Counted from the first letter of the stretch, positions 1 to 6,912 are shown. The stretch is 7,315 nucleotides of DNA from Burkholderia gladioli (GCA_009914575.1 WNEB01000071.1:1-7315); one strand, 5' to 3'. Notes: a model not told the origin generated them from the sequence alone. Numbers and translations are program-made.

Positions 1-2
1 AC

Positions 3-77
3 GACCTCTGGATCCTCGCCGTCGCCCTGCATCGATCACTCGAAAAACGCGTTGACCATGATCGGGAGTCTGCCTAA
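3..77 (+). other. Short open reading tail at the left edge, unassigned
   Basis: This frame is open from the window edge to a TAA at 75-77 and gives 24 residues, beginning DLWILAVALHRSLEKR. It could be the C-terminal end of a gene that starts outside the window, but I do not recognise the sequence. The opposite strand offers only a 7-codon ORF here. So short an open frame in GC-rich DNA can be chance. No ribosome binding site, terminator or IS end is visible between it and the end of fliT at 108. Confidence 0.15.
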
Positions 78-107
78 TCTATGAAACCCCGCCGTCCCAA
101 CCTTCAA

Positions 108-381
108 CTACGAATGGGACACCGCCCGTTCCGAGGCGGTCCGGTATTCGTGTTGCAGCTCTTCGCTGGCGCGGGCCGTTTCGGCCGCGATGCCGGCGTC
201 GAGCGCCTGGATTTCGCGGATCGTCAGCAGATCCGCCGGCGTCTGCGTCGCCTCGAGCGACTGCAGGTAAGGCGCGCGCGCCGATCAGGCGCTCGGCGCC
301 TTCCCAATCGGCGAGGCGCACCGCGCGGTCGATCTCGTGCGGCATCGACAGCAGTTGCGAGACGAGGATGTGCTGGCCCAT
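108..381 (-). pseudogene. fliT: FliT, FliD-specific flagellar chaperone, frameshifted
   Basis: FliT is the small helical cytoplasmic chaperone that binds the filament cap protein FliD before export; in enterobacteria it also restrains FlhDC. The start is ATG at 379-381, MGQHILVSQLLSMPHEIDRA. The frame runs through ERLIGARA and then changes near 270-282. A second frame continues as YLQSLEATQTPADLLTIREI and stops at TAG (108-110). The junction reads as a (GC) tract one unit too short: restoring two bases gives ARAPYLQ and a continuous 91-residue protein, a normal FliT size. As it stands the start frame runs past this stop to 79 with arginine-rich out-of-frame sequence. Assignment rests on position behind fliD, size and helical, charged composition. 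Most of the helical part needed for FliD binding is lost. Confidence 0.75.
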
Positions 382-409
382 GTCCGGTTCTCCAGGGGGC
401 GGGCGGGGC

Positions 410-1963
410 TCACAGGACTTGTTGGTCGCCAGCGCGCCGGCGCTGTTGGTGCCGCCGAACAGCGCGGTCAGGTAGTTCTGCTGCTGGGTCATTTCGGCCA
501 TCACGGTGTTCAGCTGCGTGAACTGCGTGTTGTACTGCGTCGTGAGCGTGGCCGCGTAGGCCGACAGCGTGGTCTGCTGCGCCGTCAGGCTATTCAGGTC
601 GGTCTGCACCGCGTTGGCGCTGAGGGTCAGAATGCCCTTGTCCGACGTGTACGACGTGATCGCCGCGTTGATCTGTTCGCCGAGGCCGTTGGTGCTGTTG
701 AACAGCGTCGAGGCCGCGGTGGGGTTGTTGGTCAGCGCGGTGGTCAGGGCCGTCTGATCGACGATCAGCGTGCCGGCCGTCTGGCCCGCGGTGGTGCCGT
801 CGGCCACAGTGATGCCGAGTTGCTGCAGCGTCGCGCCCACGCCGTTGCTGTTGACGGCGCTGCCGAGGATCGTCTGCATCTGGGTGCGGATCGTGTTCAG
901 CGTCGAATCGCCGAACAGCGGGCCGGTGACGGGGGCCGTCGGGTCGGTGTTGTCGAACGAGCCGACCGTGGTCATTGCCTGCACCAGCGTGTTGTAGTTG
1001 CTGACGAAGTTCGTGACTGCCGTGGCCTGCTTGGTCGTGTCGACCGCGATCGTCACGGTTTGCGTGGTGGCCGGGTTGGTCACGGCCGCCTGCGTGAGGT
1101 TCAGCGTGACGCCGGTGATCACGTTCGTGACGGCGTTCGAGGCGCTCAGGTTGGTCACGCCGTTGACCGTCACCGAGGCATCCTGCGCGGTCGACGACTG
1201 CGTCCACTGGGTCGCGGTGGTGCTGCCGGCGGTGATCGTTGACTGGCCGCCCGTGGTGTTCGGCGTGGAGCTGACCGCCAGGTTCGACAGGCCGTTGTCG
1301 GTGGAGGCGTTGACCGCCACCGTGATGGTGTTGGCCGCGCCGCTGTTATTCGCGCGCAGCACCAGGTGGGCGCCGTCGCTGCCGGTCACGATGCTGGCCG
1401 TCACGCCGGGGTTGTCGCTCGCGTTGTTGATCGTGCTGGCGATGCCCGACAGGGTGTTGTTGGTGGAATCGAGGTTGATCGTCGACGTCTTGCCGTTGAC
1501 GGTCAAGCTCATCGAGCCGGTGCCGAGCGCGGCGGTGGCGTCGAAGGCCGGCGAGGTCAGCGATTGCGATTGCGCGATCTGGTTGACGGTCACGCCGTAT
1601 GGACGCGGCCACGGCGCCGGTGGCGGCGGTCGCGGTCAGGCCCGTGCCACCCGAGGTGGTCGCGGTGAAGGTTTGCGCGAACGAGCCGTCGCTCAGCGTG
1701 GCGAGCGAGCTTTGCAGGTTCTGCAGCGCCGTTTGCAGGCTGGTGTAGGCAGCGGCCTTGTTGTTGTCGTTGGCAACGGCGGTCGACAGGATCGCCGTCT
1801 GGCCGGCGGTCTTGGAGTTGACCAGCGCGGTCACGAGCGTGCTGACGTCGAGATTGGAATTGCCAGTCGAGCCGCTGATGATCGACTGCGCGGCCTGCTG
1901 CACCGCGGAACTGCTGCTGATCGCGTTGTTGGACGTGGATGACGTGGACGAAATCGTGGACAT
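410..1963 (-). pseudogene. fliD: FliD, flagellar filament cap (hook-associated protein 2), frameshifted
   Basis: FliD caps the growing filament and folds arriving flagellin into place. The start is ATG 1961-1963 with a GGAG ribosome site upstream. The N-terminal frame begins MSTISSTSSTSNN and holds the conserved DVSTLVTALVNSKTAGQ stretch and TATTSGGTGLTATAATGAVAAS. At about 1600 one extra base shifts it, and the true continuation YGVTVNQIAQSQSLTS lies in the next frame. From there the sequence is clean through the Ser/Thr/Asn-rich middle and the C-terminal coiled segment ending in MTQQQNYLTALFGGTNSAGA. Removing the extra base gives about 515 residues, usual for Burkholderia FliD. The expected stop near 410-417 is missing, so the frame continues into fliT. 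The first frame alone would give a truncated 205-residue product with a scrambled tail. Confidence 0.88.
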
Positions 1964-2060
1964 CGCGTGGCTCCGTGGGCGCCGTCGGCGGCGCTGACAA
2001 GTCGGTTCGACCGTGCGGATACTGCGGGAAACCGGGGAAAAACGAAAGACTTATAAAAGC

Positions 2061-2103
2061 AAAAAACGCGCGGCAGCCACGAGAAAGACTGCACCGCCGC
2101 GCG
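2061..2103 (-). terminator. Rho-independent terminator behind fliC
   Basis: Read on the minus strand, CGCGCGGC (2103-2096) pairs perfectly with GCCGCGCG (2074-2067) across a 21-base loop. Six T (2066-2061) follow, then GC and four more T. It lies 54 bases past the fliC stop and about 100 bases before the fliD start. fliC is therefore probably transcribed mostly alone, with fliD depending on read-through or its own promoter. I could not pick out a convincing promoter in 1964-2060. Confidence 0.75.
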
Positions 2104-2156
2104 AACAGGCCGCCCGTGAAGGCGCGGCCCGGTTTTCAAAGCACCTGCCTGATGCC

Positions 2157-3314
2157 TTACTGCAGGAGCTTCAGAATTTGCTGCGGCAGCGAGTTGGCTT
2201 GTGCCAGCACCGAGATGCCGGCTTGCTGCAGCACTTGCGCCTTGCTCAGGTTCGCGGTTTCCTGCGCGAAGTCCGCGCTCTGGATTTGCGACTGGGCCGA
2301 CGACAGGTTCGTCGAGTTTTGTTGCTGCGTTTGCGCGATGGTGGTCAGACGGTTTTGCGTCGCGCCCAGCGTTGCCTGCAGGTTGTTCACCGTCGACAGC
2401 GCGTTTTCGATCGCGATCAGTGCCTGGTTGGCGCCGGTGGTCGTGCTGATGTTGATGTTCGACACGGTCGGCGGTGCGTTGACCGAGTTGATCTGCGAGA
2501 TCATGTTGGTGGCGGCGCTGGCTTGCGTCGTCGTCATGCCGCTCGTGGCGCCGGTCGACAGCGTCAGGTTCGTGACGACCGTGCCCGTGCCGGCTGCCGT
2601 GCCCGTCGTGAAGATCGCGCCGACTGCCGTCGTGCTCAGGGCCTGACCGTTCTGGTCCGTGAACGTGAAGCCACCGTTGTTGCCATCCGACAGAACGTTG
2701 ACCGACGTGATCGCCGCGTTCGCTGCCGACGTGGCTGCGCCGCTGGCGTTCAGGCTCAGGTTCGAGATCGTGCCGACCGTTTCGCCCTTCGACACCAGAC
2801 CGCCGCCGATCTTGGCAGCCGACAGGCTTTGGCTCAGGTCGAGGGTGACCGTCTGGCCGACGTTTGCGCCGACCTGGAACGTCGTGATGCCGGCGGAACC
2901 GTCAAGCAGGTTCTTGCCGTTGAAGTTCGTTTGCGAAGCGATACGGTTCACTTCCGAGATCTGCGCGGCAACTTCCTGCTCCGCAGCAGCCTGGTCGCTC
3001 TGCGACAGCGTGCCCGTTGCGGCCTGGTTGGCCAGCGTACGGATACGTTGCAGGCTGGTCGTCAGTGCCGACAGGGCGCTTGACGAGCTCTGGATCAGCG
3101 AGACGGCGTCGTTCGTGTTCGACACGCCTTGGTTCAGGCCGTTGATGGCCGTTTGCATGCGGGTCGAGATGGCCAGACCGGCTGCATCGTCTGCTGCGCT
3201 GTTGATGCGGTTACCCGACGACAGACGCGTGATGGCCTGCGACAGTGCGCTTTGCGAGCCGTTCAGGTTTTGCTGAGCGACCAGCGAATTGATATTGCTT
3301 GTAATTCAGAGCAT
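2157..3314 (-). pseudogene. fliC: Flagellin FliC with a stop at codon 3
   Basis: FliC polymerises into the flagellar filament. The natural start is ATG 3312-3314, with AGGAG 8 bases upstream. It reads Met-Leu-stop (TGA, 3306-3308), then continues open as ITSNINSLVAQQNLNGSQSA, where flagellins normally begin MLGINSNINSL. So the conserved Gly codon GGA appears as TGA and the conserved Asn-5 as Thr. The rest is an excellent flagellin: N-terminal D0/D1 helices (to about residue 150), a variable Thr/Ala/Gly-rich centre, then C-terminal D1/D0 with QIQSADFAQETANLSKAQVL and the end LPQQILKLLQ. The restored length is 385 residues, normal for Burkholderia. The next in-frame ATG is at 3158 (MQTAINGLNQ) and would omit about 52 residues including the D0 helix needed for export and polymerisation, so no working flagellin is expected. 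Confidence 0.9.
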
Positions 3315-3404
3315 GGTAAATCTCCTAAAAGCCGATAAGCCTTTGACAAGCCAACGTGGGCATCGGCGGACGCACTCGTTCTTTGCTGGCCGCCTCAAAG
3401 CAGG

Positions 3405-3430
3405 ATTTCGGCGCTCCCAAAAAAACTTGA
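3405..3430 (-). promoter_or_regulatory. Probable sigma-28 (FliA) promoter of fliC
   Basis: On the minus strand, TCAAGTTT (3430-3423) is followed after ten bases by GCCGAAAT (3412-3405). The class-3 flagellar consensus is TAAAGTTT, eleven bases, GCCGATAA. Both boxes match well; the spacer is one base short and includes a run of seven T. The predicted start near 3397 would give a leader of about 80 bases, common for flagellin genes. Placement directly upstream of fliC supports the call. Confidence 0.55.
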
Positions 3431-3438
3431 GGGGGAAG

Positions 3439-3456
3439 ATTGCGATCGCTTGCAAT
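3439..3456. promoter_or_regulatory. Inverted repeat upstream of the fliC promoter
   Basis: ATTGC (3439-3443) and GCAAT (3452-3456) form a dyad around an internal GCGATCGC palindrome, about 10 bases upstream of the fliC -35 box. Just beyond, TCCGA and TCGGA flank a T-rich loop (3461-3477). The position suits an operator or activator site, but I know of no regulator with this motif, and GC-rich genomes make short dyads often. Confidence 0.25.
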
Positions 3457-3630
3457 TTCTTCCGATTTTTTGTCGGAGGCGCACTTGCCGGGCGCCTTCC
3501 GTCCGAATCCCGCGGTGGTACTGGCTTGCAGGATGGCGAGCGGTGGTGTTGCAGCCCCGTCCCTGATTGTTAACGGTTTTTTCGCGATTCTCTTGAGCCG
3601 CCGTGCGCTCGAAATTTGTCCGGCAGGCGT

Positions 3631-3667
3631 GGTAAACCGCTAGCCCTAGGAATGTTTACCTGCTAGC
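3631..3667. repeat. GGTAAAC/GTTTACC inverted repeat with two GCTAGC sites
   Basis: GGTAAAC (3631-3637) and GTTTACC (3654-3660) are perfect inverted repeats 16 bases apart. Inside are GCTAGC (3639-3644) and CCTAGG (3645-3650), and a second GCTAGC follows at 3662-3667. This layering of palindromes suggests a protein-binding site between fliC and rpsU. No specific regulator can be named. Confidence 0.4.
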
Positions 3668-3906
3668 ATGATGGTCTGAATTAAGATTTCAGTCAAGCCC
3701 TTGCCGTTTTCGGCATGTCAAAGCTGGCAGTCAAACGCGGCGCCGGTTGCAGGTTGCCGAGCGTTTCGCCGTGCATTCCGCCTCTCTTTTCCGGCCTCCC
3801 AGGCCACAAAACCCGCTCGTTTCGCCTGTTGTGGGAACGCCCGGAAGGCCGGTGCGTGGCGCTTGGCCGCTACGTTTTTGACCGTATCAAGCAATTTAGG
3901 AACGAC

Positions 3907-4119
3907 ATGACGACGATTCTTCTGAAAGAAAACGAGCCGTTCGAAGTAGCGATCCGCCGCTTCCGCCGCGCGATCGAAAAGAACGGCCTGATCGCTGAGC
4001 TGCGTGAGCGCCAGTCCTACGAAAAGCCGACCGCCGTGCGCAAGCGCAAGAAGGCGGCAGCTGTGAAGCGCCTGCACAAGCGCCTGCGCAGCCAAATGCT
4101 GCCGAAGAAGCTCCACTAA
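3907..4119 (+). CDS. rpsU: 30S ribosomal protein S21
   Basis: S21 is a small basic protein of the 30S platform next to the anti-Shine-Dalgarno end of 16S rRNA and assists initiation. The 70-residue product starts [20 protein letters not shown], the usual betaproteobacterial N-terminus, and continues with the [20 protein letters not shown] helix. It ends in a Lys/Arg-rich tail ([18 protein letters not shown]) that binds rRNA. The start ATG (3907) has AGGA six bases upstream. Length and composition are normal and the frame is undamaged, in contrast to both neighbours. It stands alone as a single transcription unit: the fliC promoter faces away and a strong terminator follows within 25 bases of the stop. 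In enterobacteria rpsU sits with dnaG and rpoD; here it neighbours the flagellin locus. Confidence 0.97.
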   Translation: MTTILLKENEPFEVAIRRFRRAIEKNGLIAELRERQSYEKPTAVRKRKKAAAVKRLHKRLRSQMLPKKLH

Positions 4120-4142
4120 GGCTTCCGCGGTTCGCATTGAAG

Positions 4143-4178
4143 CGGCGGCGTCCCTCGAAAGAGGGGCGCCGCCGTTTT
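4143..4178 (+). terminator. Rho-independent terminator of rpsU
   Basis: A 14-bp stem, CGGCGGCGTCCCTC (4143-4156) with GAGGGGCGCCGCCG (4161-4174), has one T-G wobble, closes on a GAAA tetraloop and is followed by TTTT. It starts 23 bases after the rpsU stop. It also lies downstream of tag on the opposite strand, but there the hairpin lacks a good U-run, so I assign it to rpsU. Confidence 0.88.
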
Positions 4179-4213
4179 GCATTGGGGCGCCGGTTTGGTT
4201 CGACGTGTTGCGT

Positions 4214-4871
4214 TCAAGCCACGCCGGGTTGTCGGGCTCCCCTGGCGGCCGGCTGCTTCCTTGCCCTGGCCGTGGTGCTCGCCGCAGTCTTGCTGCCGGA
4301 TTGACTCAACGCCGCGCAGGCATCGCGGCACGGGCAGTCGAATTCGTGATCGTTGACCATGCCGGTGGCCTGCATCAGCGCGTAGCAGATCGTCGAGCCG
4401 ACGAACTTGCAGCCGTAGCCCTTGAGCGCCTTGCTCATGGCGTCCGAGACGGCGGCGGCGACCGGTGCCGTCGCGGTACGACCGCCAGCCGTTCTGGATC
4501 GGCACGCCGCCGACGAACGACCACAGGAACGCGCCGAGCGAACCGTGTTCGGCGCGAATGCGCTGCACGGCGCGCGCATTGACGATGGTCGATTCGATCT
4601 TCGCGCGGTTGCGCACGATGCCGGCGTTCTGCATCAAGGTATCGACCTTCGCGGGCGTGAAGCGCGCGACGGCGTCGGCATCGAAATTCGCGAACGCGGC
4701 GCGGTAGCCTTCGCGCTTGTTCAGGATCGTCGACCACGACAGCCCGGCCTGCGCGCCTTCGAGGATCAGCATCTCGAATAGATAGCGCTCGTCGTGGGCC
4801 GGACGGCCCCATTCGGTGTCGTGATAATGCGCATCGGCATCCGTGCGGACCCAGTTGCAGCGTTCACTCAT
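4214..4871 (-). pseudogene. tag: DNA-3-methyladenine glycosylase I (Tag), frameshifted
   Basis: Tag excises 3-methyladenine from alkylated DNA as the first step of base excision repair. The start ATG (4869-4871) has GAGGAA five bases upstream. The N-terminal frame carries Cys-5 and His-17 (MSERCNW and YHDTEWG), half of the family's zinc-binding set, then LFEMLILEGAQAGLSWSTIL and VGGVPIQNGWRSYRD. Near 4468-4469 an extra G breaks the frame. The next frame resumes as APVAAAVSDAMSKALKGYG, GSTICYALMQATGMVNDH and HEFDC, which supplies the other His and Cys. Without the extra G the protein is 218 residues including a short Ala/Arg-rich tail, slightly longer than E. coli Tag. As read, the active protein ends after about 130 residues without the second zinc pair and should not function. 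It is divergent from the kinase gene, with its own likely promoter. Confidence 0.88.
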
Positions 4872-4880
4872 CGGTTCCTC

Positions 4881-4920
4881 GCGCCTTCCGTGCCGGCGCC
4901 CATGCCGGCACGGAAGGCGC
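4881..4920. repeat. Perfect 17-bp inverted repeat in the tag leader
   Basis: GCGCCTTCCGTGCCGGC (4881-4897) and GCCGGCACGGAAGGCGC (4904-4920) are exact inverted repeats with a 6-base loop. It ends one base before the GAGGAA ribosome site of tag and, from the promoter proposed here, would form at the very 5' end of the tag mRNA. There is no T-run after it on the minus strand, so it is not a standard terminator. A 5' protective stem-loop, a translation-modulating hairpin or an operator are all possible. Confidence 0.8.
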
Positions 4921-4922
4921 CC

Positions 4923-4950
4923 AGCATAGCGCAACGTTCATGCGGCGCAA
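4923..4950 (-). promoter_or_regulatory. Candidate sigma-70 promoter of tag
   Basis: On the minus strand, TTGCGC (4950-4945) and TATGCT (4928-4923) are 16 bases apart, a reasonable housekeeping promoter for this GC content. The predicted start near 4916 falls inside the outer arm of the 17-bp inverted repeat. Confidence 0.45.
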
Positions 4951-5034
4951 GCCGGCCGTTCGGCCAGTGGGCGGGGCGCGCCGATGCGGTTAAGCTCTCG
5001 GCTCGATTGATCGGCATTCCCGGAGCGTTTCACC

Positions 5035-5921
5035 ATGACTGAGCCCACTTACCTGATCGGCATCGACGGCGGCGGCACCGGCACGCGCGCGGTGCTGGCC
5101 GATGCTCGCGGGCGCGAACTCGCGCGCGGCAGCGGCGGCCCGTCGGGGCTGGCGCTCGGCATCGAGGGCGCATGGCGTTCGATCGAGGCGGCTTGCGCGC
5201 AGGCGTTCGAGCTGGCCGGCCTGCCCCTGGATTGGGCGCGCTGCACGATGGGCTGCGGCCTGGCCGGCAGCAATCACGCGGCATGGCTCGAGGCGTTCCT
5301 GGCCAGCGCCCCGGTGCCCGCGCTGGCGGTGGAAAACGACGCCTACACCACCGTGCTCGGCGCGCATGGCGGGGCGGCGGGCGTGATCGTCGCGCTCGGC
5401 ACCGGCAGCGTGGCGGCCGCGATCGATGCGCAGGGTACGTGCCGTATCGCGGGCGGCTATATGGCTTTCCGTCTGGCGACGAGGCCGGCGGTGCCTGGTT
5501 CGGGCTGCGCGCGCTGGCCCACGCGCAGCAGGCGCTCGACGGCCGCGCGCCGCGCGATGCGCTCGCCGAGGCGCTGATCGCCTGCACCGGCGCGACCGAT
5601 CGCGCCAGTCTCGTGGTCTGGTCCTGCGCCGCCAACCAGACGGCTTACGCCACGCGCGCGCCGGCCGTGTTCGCGCATCGCACGCATACGCTTGCCGATC
5701 GCCTCATTGCCGAGGCCGGCGAAGCGATCGGCCGCATGATCGATGCGCTTGATCTTGATCAATCTTTGCCGATTGCGCTGTGCGGCGGGCTGGCCGGTCC
5801 GCTCGAGGCGGCGGTTCCTGCCGCGCATCGAGCCCGGCTGCGCGCGCCGCAGGCCGATTCGGCACACGGTGCGTTGCGGCTGGCGCAGCGCGAGGCCGCA
5901 CGCCGCGCCGGCGCGCATTGA
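5035..5921 (+). pseudogene. BadF/BadG/BcrA/BcrD-family sugar kinase, frameshifted
   Basis: This ASKHA-fold ATPase family includes N-acetylglucosamine and glucosamine kinases; an amino-sugar kinase role is inference. The start ATG (5035) has GGAG nine bases upstream. The first frame has the phosphate-1 loop IGIDGGGTGTRAVLADARG (residues 8-26), the CGLAGSNHAAW segment, the conserved VENDAYTTVLGAHGG, and phosphate-2 IVALGTGSVAAAID. At 5461-5462 an extra AT breaks the frame. The other frame resumes GFPSGDEAGGAWFGLRALAH, which completes the family's GDEGSG-like signature, and ends with the adenosine-motif LPIALCGGLAGPLE and a stop at 5919-5921. Without the extra AT the protein is 294 residues, a normal family length. 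As read, it would end after 180 residues without the nucleotide-closing domain. It faces away from tag and lies just ahead of the HAD phosphatase gene. Confidence 0.85.
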
Positions 5922-5992
5922 TGGCGGCGAAACCGGCATCCTCGGGCTGGCGACCGTGGCCGGTCGCCGCGCGGCGCACCGGCGCGGCAGCG

Positions 5993-5998
5993 TAAAAT
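5993..5998 (+). promoter_or_regulatory. Possible -10 box of the HAD hydrolase gene
   Basis: TAAAAT lies 32 bases before the preferred start of the HAD gene. No good -35 hexamer is seen 16-18 bases upstream, so this is weak. If real, transcription would begin around 6005 and exclude the ATG at 5997, supporting the start at 6030. Confidence 0.3.
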
Positions 5999-6029
5999 GC
6001 CAGCTTTCCGCGCCCCGCCTGCTCCAGCC

Positions 6030-6857
6030 ATGTACAAAGTCATCTGCACCGATCTCGACGGCACGTTGCTCAATCGCGACCACCAGCTCGATCCCTACAC
6101 GGTCGAGACGGTGCAGCGGCTGGCGGCCGACGGCGTGCCGTTCATCATCGCGACGGGGCGTCATCACGCCGACGTGGCCGGCATCCGCGACGTGCTCGGC
6201 ATCCGGCCTTACCTGATCACGTCGAACGGCGCGCGCGTGCATGCGCCCGACGACACGCCGCTGCATGCGCGCGACATCGCGCCGGAAACGGTGCGAGAAC
6301 TGGTGCGTCCCGACGTGGCGGGCCGGCACGGTCGCGTGATCGTGAACCTGTTCACCGACAAAACCTGGCTGATCGACCGCGAAGCGCCGGATCTGCTCGA
6401 TTTCCATCAGGATTCGGGTTTCGTCTACCGCGTCGCCGATCTGCTCGCGCATGACGGCGCCGATGTCGCCAAGGTGCTGTATATCGGGGAGCCGGAGGAT
6501 CTGGCGGCGGTGGCGGCCAATCTGAAGAGCCGTTTCGGCGAGGTGCTGTACGTCACCTATTCGCTGCCCGATTGCCTCGAGGTGATGACGACCGGCGTGT
6601 CCAAGGGCCGTGCGCTGCGCGTCGTGCTGGAGCGGCTCGGCCTCGATCGCGCGCACTGCGTGGCGTTCGGCGACAACATGAACGACATCGATCTGCTCGA
6701 AACGACCGGTTTTCCGTTCATGATGGACAACGCCAATCCGGACTTGATGCTGCGCCTGCCCGAGGTGCCGCGCATCGGCAGTAACGCCGAGGCCGGCGTG
6801 GCCCGCCACCTGCGCCACCTGTTCGAACTCGACGCCGGCGCCGGCATCGCGAGTTGA
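6030..6857 (+). CDS. Cof-type HAD-IIB phosphatase
   Basis: This cytosolic Mg-dependent phosphatase belongs to the Cof/YidA/YbiV group, which removes phosphate from sugar phosphates and similar small metabolites; the substrate here is unknown. The 275-residue product carries all four HAD motifs: I, CTDLDGTLLN with nucleophile Asp-8 and acid/base Asp-10; II, IIATGR with Thr-42; III, Lys-192 in VSKG; IV, GDNMNDIDLL at 214-223 binding Mg. The type-IIB cap lies between motifs II and III. An ATG at 5997 would add MPAFRAPPAPA, but family members start just before the DLDGT motif, the extension is low-complexity and a possible -10 box overlaps it, so I chose 6030. Neither start has a clear ribosome site. 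The frame is intact. Its position 108 bases after the kinase gene hints at shared sugar metabolism, which is inference. Confidence 0.92.
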   Translation: MYKVICTDLDGTLLNRDHQLDPYTVETVQRLAADGVPFIIATGRHHADVAGIRDVLGIRPYLITSNGARVHAPDDTPLHARDIAPETVRELVRPDVAGRHGRVIVNLFTDKTWLIDREAPDLLDFHQDSGFVYRVADLLAHDGADVAKVLYIGEPEDLAAVAANLKSRFGEVLYVTYSLPDCLEVMTTGVSKGRALRVVLERLGLDRAHCVAFGDNMNDIDLLETTGFPFMMDNANPDLMLRLPEVPRIGSNAEAGVARHLRHLFELDAGAGIAS

Positions 6858-6912
6858 GTTCGCCGCGATCGACCGCCGCGGCATGGGCCGCCGGCATTCA
6901 AAGCCATGGCGG

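Larger units (their letters stand above)
3315..3906. other. fliC/rpsU intergenic region
   Basis: This 592-base spacer separates the divergent fliC and rpsU genes and is clearly lower in GC than the genes around it. It holds the fliC leader and sigma-28 promoter (3315-3430), a dyad behind it (3439-3456), a T-rich stretch (3569-3583), a 7-bp inverted repeat with paired GCTAGC sites (3631-3667), and an AT-rich patch, GAATTAAGATTT (3678-3689), that may belong to an rpsU promoter. The open frames across 3701-3906 have no ribosome site and no recognisable protein, so I read them as non-coding. Confidence 0.6.

Noticed and set aside
337..1242. Long plus-strand open frames opposite fliD (also 998-1942 and 590-1207 minus)
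   Set aside because: They are arginine- or valine-rich antisense or shifted translations of a GC-rich gene, with no motifs or ribosome sites; the FliD frames explain the DNA.
79..1593. A genuine FliD-FliT fusion protein starting at GTG 1593
   Set aside because: The start lacks the conserved FliD N-terminus and the FliT part goes out of frame after 38 residues, so it is a by-product of lesions, not a functional fusion.
2013..3083. 356-codon plus-strand open frame opposite fliC
   Set aside because: It is an arginine-rich shadow of the flagellin gene, which is unmistakable on the other strand.
3306..3308. TGA recoding or selenocysteine at fliC codon 3
   Set aside because: Flagellins have Gly (GGA) here, one base away; there is no selenoprotein logic and the neighbouring genes show ordinary lesions, so a nonsense change is simpler.
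3331..3338. GCCGATAA on the plus strand, a perfect sigma-28 -10 box
   Set aside because: It points away from fliC, has no -35 element at the right distance and leads into no plus-strand flagellar gene.
3701..3910. Open frames just before and overlapping rpsU (3701-3910, and an extended rpsU start at 3715)
   Set aside because: S21 starts at MTTILL with a good ribosome site; the upstream residues have no family support.
5997..6029. Upstream ATG for the HAD phosphatase
   Set aside because: It adds a Pro/Ala-rich stretch not seen before the DLDGT motif and overlaps a possible -10 box.
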